From: JADHMP01 sp964617385
GTDB lineage: Bacteria > Bacteroidota > Bacteroidia > Flavobacteriales > Flavobacteriaceae
Direction of reading: 5' to 3'
Assembly (NCBI GenBank): GCA_964617385.1
Contig: CAZTYX010000012.1
Location: 1-31,651, forward strand
DNA: 31,651 nt
Part shown: positions 8,235-16,456 of the stretch, piece after piece
How the letters are laid out: each line of letters begins with the position of its first letter
How positions within the stretch are numbered: position 1 is the stretch's first letter
The notes under the pieces: generated by a model
What the model saw: the letters and a program-made list of their open reading frames with translations, nothing else
What the model was told of the DNA's origin: nothing
Databases searched by the model: none
Translations under genes and position numbers: made by a program

Positions 8235-9128
8235 CTAACTTTTAATTTGTTTCCATCGGGCACCAAAAAAGGGTGCTATTTTTTTTAGGGTTGCATTGGT
8301 TTGTTCAAAATCAACGGGGGGACCATCAGAAAAAAGATTCACAATTTCATCCACTTTAGCATCAAAAAACAATTGCAACAAAAAAGCATTTGGGCGTCTA
8401 TTGAAAAGAGGTTGCAGTTCGTTAATGGCACTCATAATGGCTTCTTTACCTGCCAGTGCATCAGTTATCATTTGATCAAGGCCTTTTCGGTGATATTGAT
8501 AGAGGGTGGTTCGAAATTCTCTAAACGTATTAGACCGCAAGTTGTCTATCAAATCATGACGGTTTCGATTTGAAGTATTGGGTTTCCACGCTGCTATATC
8601 GGTTTGTTGTGCCAAATTCACAATTTGTTGCGCTTGCTCATAGTAGGGCGATCCGCCCAGAGGCTCAAAACTGTCTGCGTCTAATCCCAGAATAATATAG
8701 ACATAATAGCTAATGGTTGAAACCAAATTAGATTCAAATTCGGATTGGTTGTAAAAAAGGGGTTGATATTCTTGATATGTAAAAACCACTTCTTTGTCCA
8801 AATAATTTAATATAGGGCTGTCATAATTTGTCTCGAAAATGGGGCGTTGTGATTGCACCTGAAGGGTGGCCTTAAATTGATTGCCACTGTAAGATGTTAA
8901 TGTAAACAAAAAAGAACACGCAATTTTTTCTCGGTTTAAAAACGGTTTGGTTGTCCAAATTCGGGTGTTGATAAATTCATTTAGGGACTGCTCCAACGTT
9001 TGAAATATCTGCTGATTGGTTTGATTCACCAAATCGGCATTAACAATCACCTGGGCATTAAGTTCTTGTGCTGGGGCTTTAAAACAACACAATAGAATTA
9101 TAAAAAAGAATATAATTTTTTGGGGCAT
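8235..9128 (-). CDS. DUF4835 / PorD-type secreted protein
   Basis: A 297-residue exported protein with a clear signal peptide: Lys4, hydrophobic core 5-15, and Ala-Pro-Ala at 18-20 giving a likely cut before Gln21. The mature protein matches what I recognise as the DUF4835 family, found in Bacteroidota between coaBC and recN as here, and named in some annotations as type IX secretion protein PorD. The recognition rests on the N-terminal pattern after the signal peptide (an ELNA-type start followed by a conserved NTRIW segment) and on gene order. No catalytic motif is visible. It starts 3 bp after the coaBC stop, so it is co-transcribed with it. Its function here is not established. Confidence 0.8.
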   Translation of the reverse strand: MPQKIIFFFIILLCCFKAPAQELNAQVIVNADLVNQTNQQIFQTLEQSLNEFINTRIWTTKPFLNREKIACSFLFTLTSYSGNQFKATLQVQSQRPIFETNYDSPILNYLDKEVVFTYQEYQPLFYNQSEFESNLVSTISYYVYIILGLDADSFEPLGGSPYYEQAQQIVNLAQQTDIAAWKPNTSNRNRHDLIDNLRSNTFREFRTTLYQYHRKGLDQMITDALAGKEAIMSAINELQPLFNRRPNAFLLQLFFDAKVDEIVNLFSDGPPVDFEQTNATLKKIAPFFGARWKQIKS

Positions 9129-9131
9129 GAG

Positions 9132-10334
9132 TTATAAAATTTGATTGAAAATTTCCTTGGCCAAAACGATTTTGGGCTGTTTTTCAAAAGTCACTTCGCG
9201 GCCATCTTGATGAATAATAGTGATCGAATTTTCATCACTCATAAAAGCTTTATTGTTTTTGTTTAATGAATTCAACACAATAGCATCAAGGTTTTTTTCT
9301 TTCATTTTGGCATGCGCATTGGCCTTTTCATTTTCGGTTTCGAGAGCAAACCCAACAACCATCTGCGTATTTTTATGTTGCCCCATATAACCCACAATGT
9401 CTTTGGTCTTCGTTAGCGCTATTTGCCAATCGGTGCTGTCTTTTTGTTTTTTAATTTTCTGGGGGGCCACTTTTTGCGGGGTAAAATCAGCCACTGCTGC
9501 TGCGGCAATGGCAATAGTTGCTTTTGAAAAATGGAACTTTACGGCTTCCATCATTTCAGCAGCCGATTGCACATCCACCCGCAAAAGGTTTGGGTGATTA
9601 ATTTCCAATGCGGTGGGACCACTAATTAAAATTACATTAGCCCCCAAATCGAGTGCGCATTGCGCCAAAGCAAAGCCCATTTTTCCAGAAGAATAATTGC
9701 CTATGAACCGTACCGGATCAATGGCTTCATAGGTAGGTCCAGCGGTAATTAAAATTGTTTTTTGATTTAATGGGGCAGCGTCAGAAAAATGTTTTTCAAG
9801 TTTTGCTACAAGGGCATCTGGTTCAAGCATTCTTCCTTTTCCAGAAAGGCCACTGGCCAAAGGACCTTCGTCCACTGGCAACACCTCAACCCCTTGTTGA
9901 CTTAGGGTTAACAGATTTTTTTGCTGAGCCGGGTGCGCATACATATCTAAATCCATGGCGGGCGCCACAAAAACAGAGCATTTGGAAGATAAATAGGTGG
10001 CCAAAAGTAAATTATTACACACCGCGTGGGCCATATGACTTATGGTGTTGGCTGTGGCTGGCGCAATCAAAAAAAGATCGGCCCAAAGTCCTAAAGCCAC
10101 ATGATCATTCCATACAGGATTGTCTTGATCTGCTACCGTAAAAGATGATAAAACAGGGTTTTTTGAAAGGGTAGATAGCGTTAAAGGAGTCACAAAATCT
10201 TTTGCTGCCGGGGTCATAATAACACGTACCTCAGCACCCTTTTTAATCAACACACGAACCAAATGTGGGGTTTTATAAGCGGCTATACCTCCCGATATAC
10301 CAAGTAGGATCTTTTTTCCGCTTAAAAAACTCAT
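9132..10334 (-). CDS. coaBC: Bifunctional phosphopantothenoylcysteine decarboxylase / phosphopantothenate-cysteine ligase CoaBC
   Basis: Makes 4'-phosphopantetheine from 4'-phosphopantothenate, cysteine and CTP in two steps of CoA synthesis. The 400-residue product has an N-terminal FMN-binding CoaC domain (about 6-180) with the Ser-Gly-Gly-Ile start (14-17), catalytic His78 and the Pro-Ala-Met-Asp segment (125-128). The C-terminal CoaB domain (about 190-400) has the Ala-Gly-Pro-Thr motif (198-201) and the conserved stretch 208-220. Where E. coli has a catalytic cysteine (Ala-Cys-Gly before Gly-Arg-Met), this protein has Ser161. As I recall, other Bacteroidota share this replacement. The gene is 3 bp from both neighbours and belongs to the bamD-led run. 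Confidence 0.95.
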   Translation of the reverse strand: MSFLSGKKILLGISGGIAAYKTPHLVRVLIKKGAEVRVIMTPAAKDFVTPLTLSTLSKNPVLSSFTVADQDNPVWNDHVALGLWADLFLIAPATANTISHMAHAVCNNLLLATYLSSKCSVFVAPAMDLDMYAHPAQQKNLLTLSQQGVEVLPVDEGPLASGLSGKGRMLEPDALVAKLEKHFSDAAPLNQKTILITAGPTYEAIDPVRFIGNYSSGKMGFALAQCALDLGANVILISGPTALEINHPNLLRVDVQSAAEMMEAVKFHFSKATIAIAAAAVADFTPQKVAPQKIKKQKDSTDWQIALTKTKDIVGYMGQHKNTQMVVGFALETENEKANAHAKMKEKNLDAIVLNSLNKNNKAFMSDENSITIIHQDGREVTFEKQPKIVLAKEIFNQIL

Positions 10335-10337
10335 GGC

Positions 10338-10667
10338 TTATGCAGTGGGTTCGTCGGTGTTTCTGTGGTATATTTTATCTTTAAACCACTCCTCTACCGC
10401 AATGGCATGGGGCTTTGGAAGACGCTCATAAAACTTAGACACTTCGATTTGCTCTTTGTTTTCGAAAATCTCCTCTAGGCTGTCGTTGTGTGTGGCAAAT
10501 TCATCCAACTTCTCGTGCAACTCTTTTTTGATATCCAAATTAATTTGCACTGAACGCTTAGCTATGATTGAAATGGCTTCATAAATGTTGTCTGTGGTCG
10601 CTTCAACTTTATTGCGATCGTACGTTTTGGTCGATTGGCTTGCTTTAGATTCTCTGTATTTTGTCAT
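10338..10667 (-). CDS. Rpb6-like DNA-directed RNA polymerase omega subunit
   Basis: A 109-residue protein that I recognise as the Bacteroidota version of the omega subunit, annotated in databases as RNA polymerase Rpb6. Omega/Rpb6 clamps the C-terminal part of beta-prime and helps polymerase assembly. The N-terminal half carries the pattern Asn-Ile-Tyr-Glu-Ala-Ile-Ser-Ile-Ile-Ala-Lys-Arg, the counterpart of the omega helix that contacts beta-prime. The C-terminal half is charged and has no motif I can name. It sits between bamD (11 nt upstream) and coaBC (3 bp downstream); the rpoZ-coaBC link is common across bacteria and supports the call. Confidence 0.85.
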   Translation of the reverse strand: MTKYRESKASQSTKTYDRNKVEATTDNIYEAISIIAKRSVQINLDIKKELHEKLDEFATHNDSLEEIFENKEQIEVSKFYERLPKPHAIAVEEWFKDKIYHRNTDEPTA

Positions 10668-10678
10668 TTTAATGAATT

Positions 10679-11497
10679 TTAATTGGTTTGATTTTGTGTT
10701 AACAAATCATGCTCTTTGTTTACCACTTCCATTTTTTGGTTGAGCTCATCCATAAAAAAAGTTTCAGGATAATAACGCAAAATAGTGGCATATTGTTGTT
10801 GTAGTTCTTCCAGTCTTGATTGTTTTTTTGTTAACACACTGTTTATGGCAATTTCGTAGGCAGCATTAAACTTAACCACCATGGCTTCTTCTCTAAATTT
10901 AGTTCCGGGATAAGACCCTATAAAATTTTCTTCTGATTTGATTGCTGCGGCATAGTCTCTGATGGTATAATACCCTTTGGCAATTTCAAAATCTTTTTGC
11001 TCTAATTTGGTTTGCAACTCCAGTATCATTTGGTTGGCTTCTTCAGCAAATTCTGAGTTAGGATATAGATTGATGAAAATTTGTAGTTTATCAATGGCGG
11101 TATAGGTGTCTTCTTGATCCAAACTAAAGTTGGGAGAGAGAAAATAATAACACTTGGCCGCTTTAAAATAGGCTTCCTCTATGCGCTGACTTTTTGGATA
11201 TGATTTAATAAAATTTTCATACTGATAGGCGGAAAGGATATAACTCTTGGTTTTAAAATAGGAATCAGCAAAAAAGAAAATAATGCGCTCAGCTTGGGGT
11301 TTGCCTCTGTATTTGGGCACAATTTGCTCCAACAACCGATTGGCCTTTCGATATTCTGCTTTGTCGTAGAATTCTTCAGCAGAACGATATTTTTGTGCCG
11401 TATCGTCGCTGTTCAAAAGTTTTTGATATTCACTACAACTTCCAAAAAGCAAGACGATGAATGCGCCACAAGCAAAGCCAAGTAGATTCCAATTCAT
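10679..11497 (-). CDS. bamD: Outer membrane protein assembly factor BamD (lipoprotein)
   Basis: Lipoprotein part of the BAM complex that inserts beta-barrel proteins into the outer membrane. The 272-residue precursor has a short hydrophobic signal (about 4-18) ending in a lipobox Phe-Gly-Ser-Cys with Cys21 as the lipidated residue. The rest is tetratricopeptide-like helices (about 35-260), including the typical segments with AEEFYDKAEYRKA and the YPNSEFAEEA element. The start is ATG at 11497. A perfect -7 element lies only 4 nt upstream, so the mRNA may have almost no leader. It heads the run that includes the Rpb6-like, coaBC, DUF4835 and recN genes. Confidence 0.93.
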   Translation of the reverse strand: MNWNLLGFACGAFIVLLFGSCSEYQKLLNSDDTAQKYRSAEEFYDKAEYRKANRLLEQIVPKYRGKPQAERIIFFFADSYFKTKSYILSAYQYENFIKSYPKSQRIEEAYFKAAKCYYFLSPNFSLDQEDTYTAIDKLQIFINLYPNSEFAEEANQMILELQTKLEQKDFEIAKGYYTIRDYAAAIKSEENFIGSYPGTKFREEAMVVKFNAAYEIAINSVLTKKQSRLEELQQQYATILRYYPETFFMDELNQKMEVVNKEHDLLTQNQTN

Positions 11498-11501
11498 CGT
11501 G

Positions 11502-11509
11502 CAAAAGTA
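11502..11509 (-). promoter_or_regulatory. -7 element of the bamD promoter
   Basis: On the minus strand this reads TACTTTTG, an exact match to the Bacteroidota -7 consensus TANNTTTG. The usual -33 TTTG, expected 19 nt upstream, is only matched as TTTT. Transcription would start at or within a few bases of the bamD ATG (11497-11495). Confidence 0.6.
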
Positions 11510-11565
11510 CTAAATCTCAATCACTTTGAAAATTAATTTTTTATTAAGAAAAAAATAAAACTCGA

Positions 11566-12456
11566 TCAGCTATTTACTGAAACCGCAGGGCTATTAATTT
11601 GCTCTTCAAATTGTTCTAAGAGGGCTTCAGAAGCTTCCACCAAGGGGAGTCGTACTGTTTTCTCGCATAGGTTGAGCAGCGACAACAATCCTTTGATTCC
11701 GGTAGGATTCCCTTCAACAAACAACAATTCATTAAGTGGTTGCAAAGCATGATCTAGTGCTTCGGCCGCATGAGCGTTGCCAGCATCCATTAAGGCATAC
11801 ATTTTAGCAATTTGATGAGGCAATGCATTACCCAAAACAGATATACAGCCAGCACTCCCCGATTGATATAAGGTTAAATTTAATGCGTCTTCACCCGAGA
11901 GAACTTGCCAGCGCCCTCCCACTCGATGAATCAACTCTTTGGCTTGCTGTAAATCACCAGAAGCTTCTTTAATGGCCACTACATTGGGGCAATCGCTCGC
12001 AATTCGGATAAACGTTTGTGGTAAAAGGTTGACTCCAGTTCTTCCTGGAACATTATATACAATCAACGGCAAGGGACTGCTTTCTGACAATTTTTTGTAA
12101 TGGCGATAAAGTCCCTCTTGAGAAGGTTTATTATAATAAGGAGTAACCGACAGAATGGCTGCAAAAGGCTCAGGGTTAAGTTGCTCTAATTGATTAACTA
12201 ATGCCGCTGTATGGTTTCCCCCCACACCTAAAACCAAGGGAAGTTGTCGGTTGTTTTCAGCTATGATAGTATCTAAAACTGCTTGCTTTTCTTCCGCATC
12301 TAAAGTGGCTGTTTCAGCTGTTGTGCCAAGTGCCACTAAATAATCTGCTCCTTGTGCTACCACATGACGCACCACACGCCTCAGGGCCTCATGATCAATG
12401 TTTCCATCACTAAAAAATGGGGTGACTAACGCTACACCTACTCCTTTTAAATTCAT
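11566..12456 (-). CDS. dapA: 4-hydroxy-tetrahydrodipicolinate synthase DapA
   Basis: Condenses pyruvate with aspartate semialdehyde, the committed step to diaminopimelate and lysine. The 296-residue TIM-barrel protein shows the Schiff-base Lys163, the catalytic Tyr134 in the YNVPGRTG segment, Thr46 in Gly-Thr-Thr-Ala-Glu and Tyr108. Its length is standard. The ATG overlaps the stop of the DUF6913-like gene by 1 nt (TAATG), so the two are translationally coupled. dapF lies elsewhere in this window, giving two enzymes of the same pathway. A 68-bp gap with a T-rich stretch on the minus strand but no hairpin separates it from bamD. Confidence 0.97.
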   Translation of the reverse strand: MNLKGVGVALVTPFFSDGNIDHEALRRVVRHVVAQGADYLVALGTTAETATLDAEEKQAVLDTIIAENNRQLPLVLGVGGNHTAALVNQLEQLNPEPFAAILSVTPYYNKPSQEGLYRHYKKLSESSPLPLIVYNVPGRTGVNLLPQTFIRIASDCPNVVAIKEASGDLQQAKELIHRVGGRWQVLSGEDALNLTLYQSGSAGCISVLGNALPHQIAKMYALMDAGNAHAAEALDHALQPLNELLFVEGNPTGIKGLLSLLNLCEKTVRLPLVEASEALLEQFEEQINSPAVSVNS

Positions 12457-12983
12457 TAGGCTATTTTAAAAATGGTTTTAATATATTTTGAAAACTCGTC
12501 AAAAAATATGTCTTTTTGGGAGGGTTTAAAATCAAAAATCAAATCGTTTAAGCGGGCATCTGTTTGCACAAAACCTACTCTAAATTTTGCCCTGGAACAA
12601 ACGGACAAGGCACTGAGTAGCTTTCCTGGAAGAACAAAATAATTAATTAAAACATCGAACGGTGTATCGCAAAACTTGTTTTGCTGTTCGGTTAGTTGCG
12701 CTGTCCAAGAGAGTTCGTTTTGATTATAAAAAATGATGTTGCTTTTATTCGAAAATTCATTTTCCTTCAAAGAAGCCGAAGTCATAAGCTGTATTTTAGA
12801 CACAGAAATACCCAATTGGTTGGCAATGTTTTGAATAAAATCTCGATCTACAATCATGCTAGAATCCGTTAAAATGCCCACTGTTTTTATTGCCACAGTG
12901 TGTTTGATCTTTCTTTTGGCTAATACCTTCAACTGTTTTCGATAGCGAAGTCTCAAAAAAAAATCTTGAAAAATTTTTTTCAT
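12456..12983 (-). CDS. DUF6913-like conserved protein of unknown function
   Basis: A 175-residue protein with a strongly basic N-terminus (about 1-30) and no signal peptide or transmembrane segment. The body looks alpha/beta, and its layout (a hydrophobic strand with Gly-Ile-Leu-Thr-Asp-Ser near residue 36, later Asp-Val-Leu-Ile-Asn-Tyr near 109) suggests a Rossmann-like fold. I recall proteins of this type, DUF6913, next to dapA or ligA in flavobacteria, but no function is known to me. It is coupled to dapA by a 1-nt overlap. A -7 element lies 10 nt upstream. Confidence 0.65.
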   Translation of the reverse strand: MKKIFQDFFLRLRYRKQLKVLAKRKIKHTVAIKTVGILTDSSMIVDRDFIQNIANQLGISVSKIQLMTSASLKENEFSNKSNIIFYNQNELSWTAQLTEQQNKFCDTPFDVLINYFVLPGKLLSALSVCSRAKFRVGFVQTDARLNDLIFDFKPSQKDIFFDEFSKYIKTIFKIA

Positions 12984-12993
12984 TTTATATATT

Positions 12994-13001
12994 CAAAAGT
13001 A
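12994..13001 (-). promoter_or_regulatory. -7 element upstream of the DUF6913-dapA pair
   Basis: Minus-strand TACTTTTG, an exact TANNTTTG match and the same octamer as upstream of bamD. No TTTG is seen at the expected -33 distance. It lies in the 94-bp gap after ligA, whose remaining bases show no terminator hairpin. Confidence 0.5.
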
Positions 13002-13077
13002 AAGTCTTCCCCAGGGTCTGTCTAACTTTTTTAAATCTTGCATGAATTTAACACAGAATGTTGTAAATATAACAGAT

Positions 13078-15084
13078 TTAGGTATTAATTAGTTCCAAAA
13101 AGGCATCCTCTGATAGCATGGTTAGCCCTAACTTTTCTGCTTTTTCCTTTTTGGCTGGCCCCATGTTTTCACCAGCCACCAAATAATCGGTTTTGGCTGA
13201 AATAGATCCAGATAAAACACCTCCTAAAGATTCAATTTTATCACCCAATTCTTTTCTTGAAAAGTGTTGAAACACACCAGAAATCACAAATCGTTTTCCG
13301 GCTAAAAGCTGGGGCATTGTGGAAACGGATTCTTCTATTTCAAATTGCAATCCAAACTGTTTTAAGCGATGCAATAATTGCTGCTGCTTTGGATCATTAA
13401 AATAGGATTGTAGGCTCATGGCAATACGCTCTCCAATTTCATCTGTTTCAATTAAATCTTCCCAAGAAGCAGAAGCTAGGGCATCGATAGTTTTAAATTT
13501 TTTAGCCAATTTTTTAGCCACTGTTTCTCCTACATAACGAATTCCCAAAGCAAAAAGCACCTTCGGAAAAGGCTGAGATTTGGATTGCGACACCCCCTCC
13601 ACAAGATTCTGTGCTGATTTTTCGGCCATTCGTTCAAGATCAATGAGATCTTCCACTGTTAGCGAATATAAATCGGCACTGTCTTGAATACGACCGGCTT
13701 CAAAAAGCTGCACCACCGTTTCGGCTCCAATGCCACTGACATCCATTGCTTTACGTGAAATAAAATGCTGAATACGCCCCATCTGCTGTGGGGGGCATCC
13801 ATTTTTATTAGGGCAATAATGTTGTGCTTCTCCTTCTTCTCTTTCTAAAACACTACCACATTCGGGACAATTTTCAATAAACCGTATTTTATTGGTTTCA
13901 GCCCCTCTTTGTGTGGGTGCCACACCAGTGATTTTAGGGATAATTTCACCTCCTTTTTCTACAAAAACTTGATCTCCTAGGCGCAAATCTAATTTTTCGA
14001 TTTGATCCGCATTATGTAATGAGGCGCGTTTCACGGTGGTGCCCGAAATTAAAATCGGTTCCAGTTGTGCCACTGGAGTAATAGCCCCCGTTCTACCCAC
14101 TTGATATTGTATGCCTTGCAATGTTGTGGTAGCTTGTTCTGCCTGAAATTTATAGGCAATGGCCCATCGCGGTGATTTGGCAGTTGTGCCCAATTGCTCT
14201 TGCCAAGCCAATTCATTTACTTTAATCACCACCCCGTCAATTTCATAAGGTAGTTCCCCTCTGTGTTCATCCCAATATGCCAAAAATTCAAATATGGCTT
14301 GCACCGAATTGCATTGTTTAGCCGACTGAGGAACTCTAAATCCCCAATTTCGAGCCTTTTGCAACACTTCAAACTGAGTGTTAAAAGTGCCTTCAACACC
14401 GGCCATTGCATAAGTGTAACATTCTAATCCACGTGCAGCCACAAGGGCGCTGTCTTGTAGTTTCAAACTCCCTGAAGCAGTGTTACGAGGATTTTTATAG
14501 GGCTCTTCACCCGATGCCTCTTTTTCTGCATTAAGGGCATGAAAGGCTTTCCAAGGCAAAATAACTTCTCCCCGAATCTCAAAAAAAGAAGGATAATCTC
14601 CACGCAATTGAAGCGGAACAGTATTTAACGTTTTTATGTTTTGGGTCACGTCATCTCCCTGCACTCCATCCCCACGGGTGGCAGCACGTTTGAGTTGACC
14701 GTTTTCATAGGTCAGGTTAATAGAGGCTCCGTCAAATTTTAATTCACAAGTATAGGTGAGTGATACGGGGCCAATTCTTTTTTTTATGCGCTCAATCCAT
14801 TCTTCAATTTCTTCTAATGAATAGGTATTGGATAAAGAATACATGGGCTGGTGGTGCACCACAGTTTCAAATGCTTTGGTTATACCACCCCCTACCCGTT
14901 GGGTTGGGGAATTGGAATCAAACATCTCAGGATGCTGATCTTCTAGGGTTTGCAAAAGTTTTAGCTTTTGATCAAAATCATAATCACTTATCTGTGGAGC
15001 GTCCAATATATAATAGTTATAATTGTGCTCATGCAGTTCTTTTCTGAGTTGTACGATTTTATCTATTACCGAAGGTTCGCTCAT
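13078..15084 (-). CDS. ligA: NAD-dependent DNA ligase LigA
   Basis: Seals nicks in double-stranded DNA during replication and repair, using NAD as adenylate donor. The 668-residue protein is full length: NAD-binding Ia region with Tyr24/Tyr25 and Asp34, the adenylation motif with Lys116 in Lys-Phe-Asp-Gly, an OB fold (about 318-395) and a four-cysteine zinc finger (Cys406, Cys409, Cys424, Cys430). Helix-hairpin-helix repeats (about 435-580) and a C-terminal BRCT domain (about 590-668) follow. Its ATG overlaps the prmC stop by 4 nt (ATGA), tying it to the acetyltransferase-prmC operon. Confidence 0.98.
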   Translation of the reverse strand: MSEPSVIDKIVQLRKELHEHNYNYYILDAPQISDYDFDQKLKLLQTLEDQHPEMFDSNSPTQRVGGGITKAFETVVHHQPMYSLSNTYSLEEIEEWIERIKKRIGPVSLTYTCELKFDGASINLTYENGQLKRAATRGDGVQGDDVTQNIKTLNTVPLQLRGDYPSFFEIRGEVILPWKAFHALNAEKEASGEEPYKNPRNTASGSLKLQDSALVAARGLECYTYAMAGVEGTFNTQFEVLQKARNWGFRVPQSAKQCNSVQAIFEFLAYWDEHRGELPYEIDGVVIKVNELAWQEQLGTTAKSPRWAIAYKFQAEQATTTLQGIQYQVGRTGAITPVAQLEPILISGTTVKRASLHNADQIEKLDLRLGDQVFVEKGGEIIPKITGVAPTQRGAETNKIRFIENCPECGSVLEREEGEAQHYCPNKNGCPPQQMGRIQHFISRKAMDVSGIGAETVVQLFEAGRIQDSADLYSLTVEDLIDLERMAEKSAQNLVEGVSQSKSQPFPKVLFALGIRYVGETVAKKLAKKFKTIDALASASWEDLIETDEIGERIAMSLQSYFNDPKQQQLLHRLKQFGLQFEIEESVSTMPQLLAGKRFVISGVFQHFSRKELGDKIESLGGVLSGSISAKTDYLVAGENMGPAKKEKAEKLGLTMLSEDAFLELINT

Positions 15085-15929
15085 ATTCTAGTGAGGCGCA
15101 GCAGCCTGTTTTTACCAAAAATATCTTTTCTGATTGACATATCGAACTTTGCTTTAGATTTAATTACAGCTGTTAAGGCATCTAAAAAAAGTGGATTGAT
15201 TTCAAAATAAATTCGTCCTTGAGGGGTTAGACGTGTGAGAGCCTGTTTCATTATAACATCGTAAAATAATAAAGGATCTTCTTTTGGTGCAAAAAGAGCC
15301 AAGTGGGGCTCATAAGCTAAAACCTTTTTTTCCATTGTGTCTTTTTCATCCCAGCCAATGTAGGGTGGATTAGACACCATTATATCATAGGTCTTTTTTA
15401 AAGGTGTGTTTAGAATATCGTGATAAAAAAATGTTATGTTGGTTTGGCAATGCGTTGCATTTTCTTTTGCTATGGTTAGGGCTTTTTTACTAATATCTAA
15501 GGCTTCCACACAAAAATGTTGTTGGGCTTTGCCCAAGGCAATGGCCACACAACCTGAACCCGTGCACACGTCTAAAACATTTTTAGATTCTATTAACGTT
15601 TTGTGATCTTCTAAAACCCAATCGACTAACTCTTCGGTTTCAGGTCTGGGAATCAGTACATCAGGGCTTACTCGTAGTTTCAAATCTCTAAACCAAGTCC
15701 ACTCCATTATTTGTTGAATGGGCCGCTCTTGCTTTAATTCCAATAGGGATTGTTCCAAAACAAACAATTGACGCTCTGTTAAAAGGTGCTGAGGATGCAA
15801 ACCCAAAAAAGTGGCATCCCAATCAAAATGGTGTTCCAAAAGCATCTTATAATAAAGGTCTGCTTCTCGCAAACTACAAAGAGGCTGCAATGCATTTCGA
15901 AATAAATTTCTACAATCAATTAGGGTCAT
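15081..15929 (-). CDS. prmC: Peptide chain release factor N5-glutamine methyltransferase PrmC
   Basis: Methylates the glutamine of the GGQ motif in release factors RF1 and RF2 using S-adenosylmethionine. With the start chosen here the protein has 282 residues: a helical N-terminal substrate domain (1-80) and a Rossmann methyltransferase domain with motif I (Asp-Val-Cys-Thr-Gly-Ser-Gly, 120-126) and the catalytic NPPY at 187-190. I prefer the ATG at 15929 because it overlaps the acetyltransferase stop as ATGA; a GTG 30 nt further upstream (15959) would add 10 residues unlike the family. Both junctions of this gene are ATGA overlaps. Confidence 0.93.
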   Translation of the reverse strand: MTLIDCRNLFRNALQPLCSLREADLYYKMLLEHHFDWDATFLGLHPQHLLTERQLFVLEQSLLELKQERPIQQIMEWTWFRDLKLRVSPDVLIPRPETEELVDWVLEDHKTLIESKNVLDVCTGSGCVAIALGKAQQHFCVEALDISKKALTIAKENATHCQTNITFFYHDILNTPLKKTYDIMVSNPPYIGWDEKDTMEKKVLAYEPHLALFAPKEDPLLFYDVIMKQALTRLTPQGRIYFEINPLFLDALTAVIKSKAKFDMSIRKDIFGKNRLLRLTRI

Positions 15930-16405
15930 AATAATTGTTTCAACATCCAAACCGAGCACGAAAAATGACCGGTATTTCCCATAGGTGCGGGCAAATATTC
16001 AAAACCCCTTTGCTGATAAAGTTTTTGTGCTGCCTTCATATTGGGCATGGTTTCTATATAACAATGTTCGAAATTATTTTCTTTAGCAAATTGCAAACAT
16101 TGGGTCATCATTAGACTGCCCCAACCCTTTCCTCTTGCTTCTGGAAGAAAATACATCTTTTGTAATTCACAAACCGTTTCAGGTGCATCTGGCAACCAAG
16201 CAATGCCTGCCCCACCTAAAAGCTGGTTGTCGTGTTCTATAACAAAATATTGTGCCCGTGGTTTTTGATAGGTTTCAAACATTTGATCCAATTCTGGATC
16301 GGCATAGGCTGTTCCCTCTTTAGGCACACCCATCTCAATCAAAACAGAACGCAAAACAGGCGCCAGAGATTTATTATCAGCTACACCAATTGGGCGAATT
16401 TTCAT
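15926..16405 (-). CDS. GNAT-family N-acetyltransferase
   Basis: A 159-residue single-domain acetyltransferase. The acetyl-CoA pyrophosphate-binding signature Arg91-Gly-Lys-Gly-Trp-Gly96 follows the usual beta-strand (Met-Tyr-Phe-Leu-Pro), and a C-terminal segment with Ala-Gln-Lys-Leu-Tyr-Gln-Gln-Arg-Gly-Phe is the classic GNAT motif B. The acceptor cannot be told. I chose the ATG at 16405 over the GTG one codon upstream. It is the first gene of an operon with prmC and ligA, from a promoter at 16422-16452. Confidence 0.9.
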   Translation of the reverse strand: MKIRPIGVADNKSLAPVLRSVLIEMGVPKEGTAYADPELDQMFETYQKPRAQYFVIEHDNQLLGGAGIAWLPDAPETVCELQKMYFLPEARGKGWGSLMMTQCLQFAKENNFEHCYIETMPNMKAAQKLYQQRGFEYLPAPMGNTGHFSCSVWMLKQLL

Positions 16406-16419
16406 CACGATTAATTTTG
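16389..16419 (+). promoter_or_regulatory. ribD promoter (-33 ATTG, N19, -7 TAATTTTG)
   Basis: A -33 ATTG (16389-16392) and a perfect -7 TAATTTTG (16412-16419) are separated by exactly 19 nt, the Bacteroidota spacing. The ribD ATG follows 37 nt after the -7 box. The promoter reaches into the first codons of the divergent acetyltransferase gene. Confidence 0.75.
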
Positions 16420-16421
16420 GC

Positions 16422-16452
16422 TAAATTTACCCATTCGAAAAGTTCTCTCAAA
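16422..16452 (-). promoter_or_regulatory. Promoter of the GNAT-prmC-ligA operon (TTTG, N19, TAAATTTA)
   Basis: On the minus strand a -33 TTTG (plus 16449-16452) lies 19 nt from TAAATTTA (16422-16429), which matches TANNTTTG at 7 of 8 bases. The start codon is 16 nt beyond the box, so the leader should be short. It is immediately adjacent to the ribD promoter on the other strand. Confidence 0.65.
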
Positions 16453-16456
16453 ACAA

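Noticed and set aside
8301..8573. Reading frames of 60-130 codons opposite real genes (for example here, at 9755-10141 and at 7407-7718)
   Set aside because: They lie antisense to genes with clear families and have no start signals or family features.
15930..15959. GTG start 30 nt upstream for prmC
   Set aside because: It adds residues unlike the family, and the ATG at 15929 gives a clean ATGA overlap.
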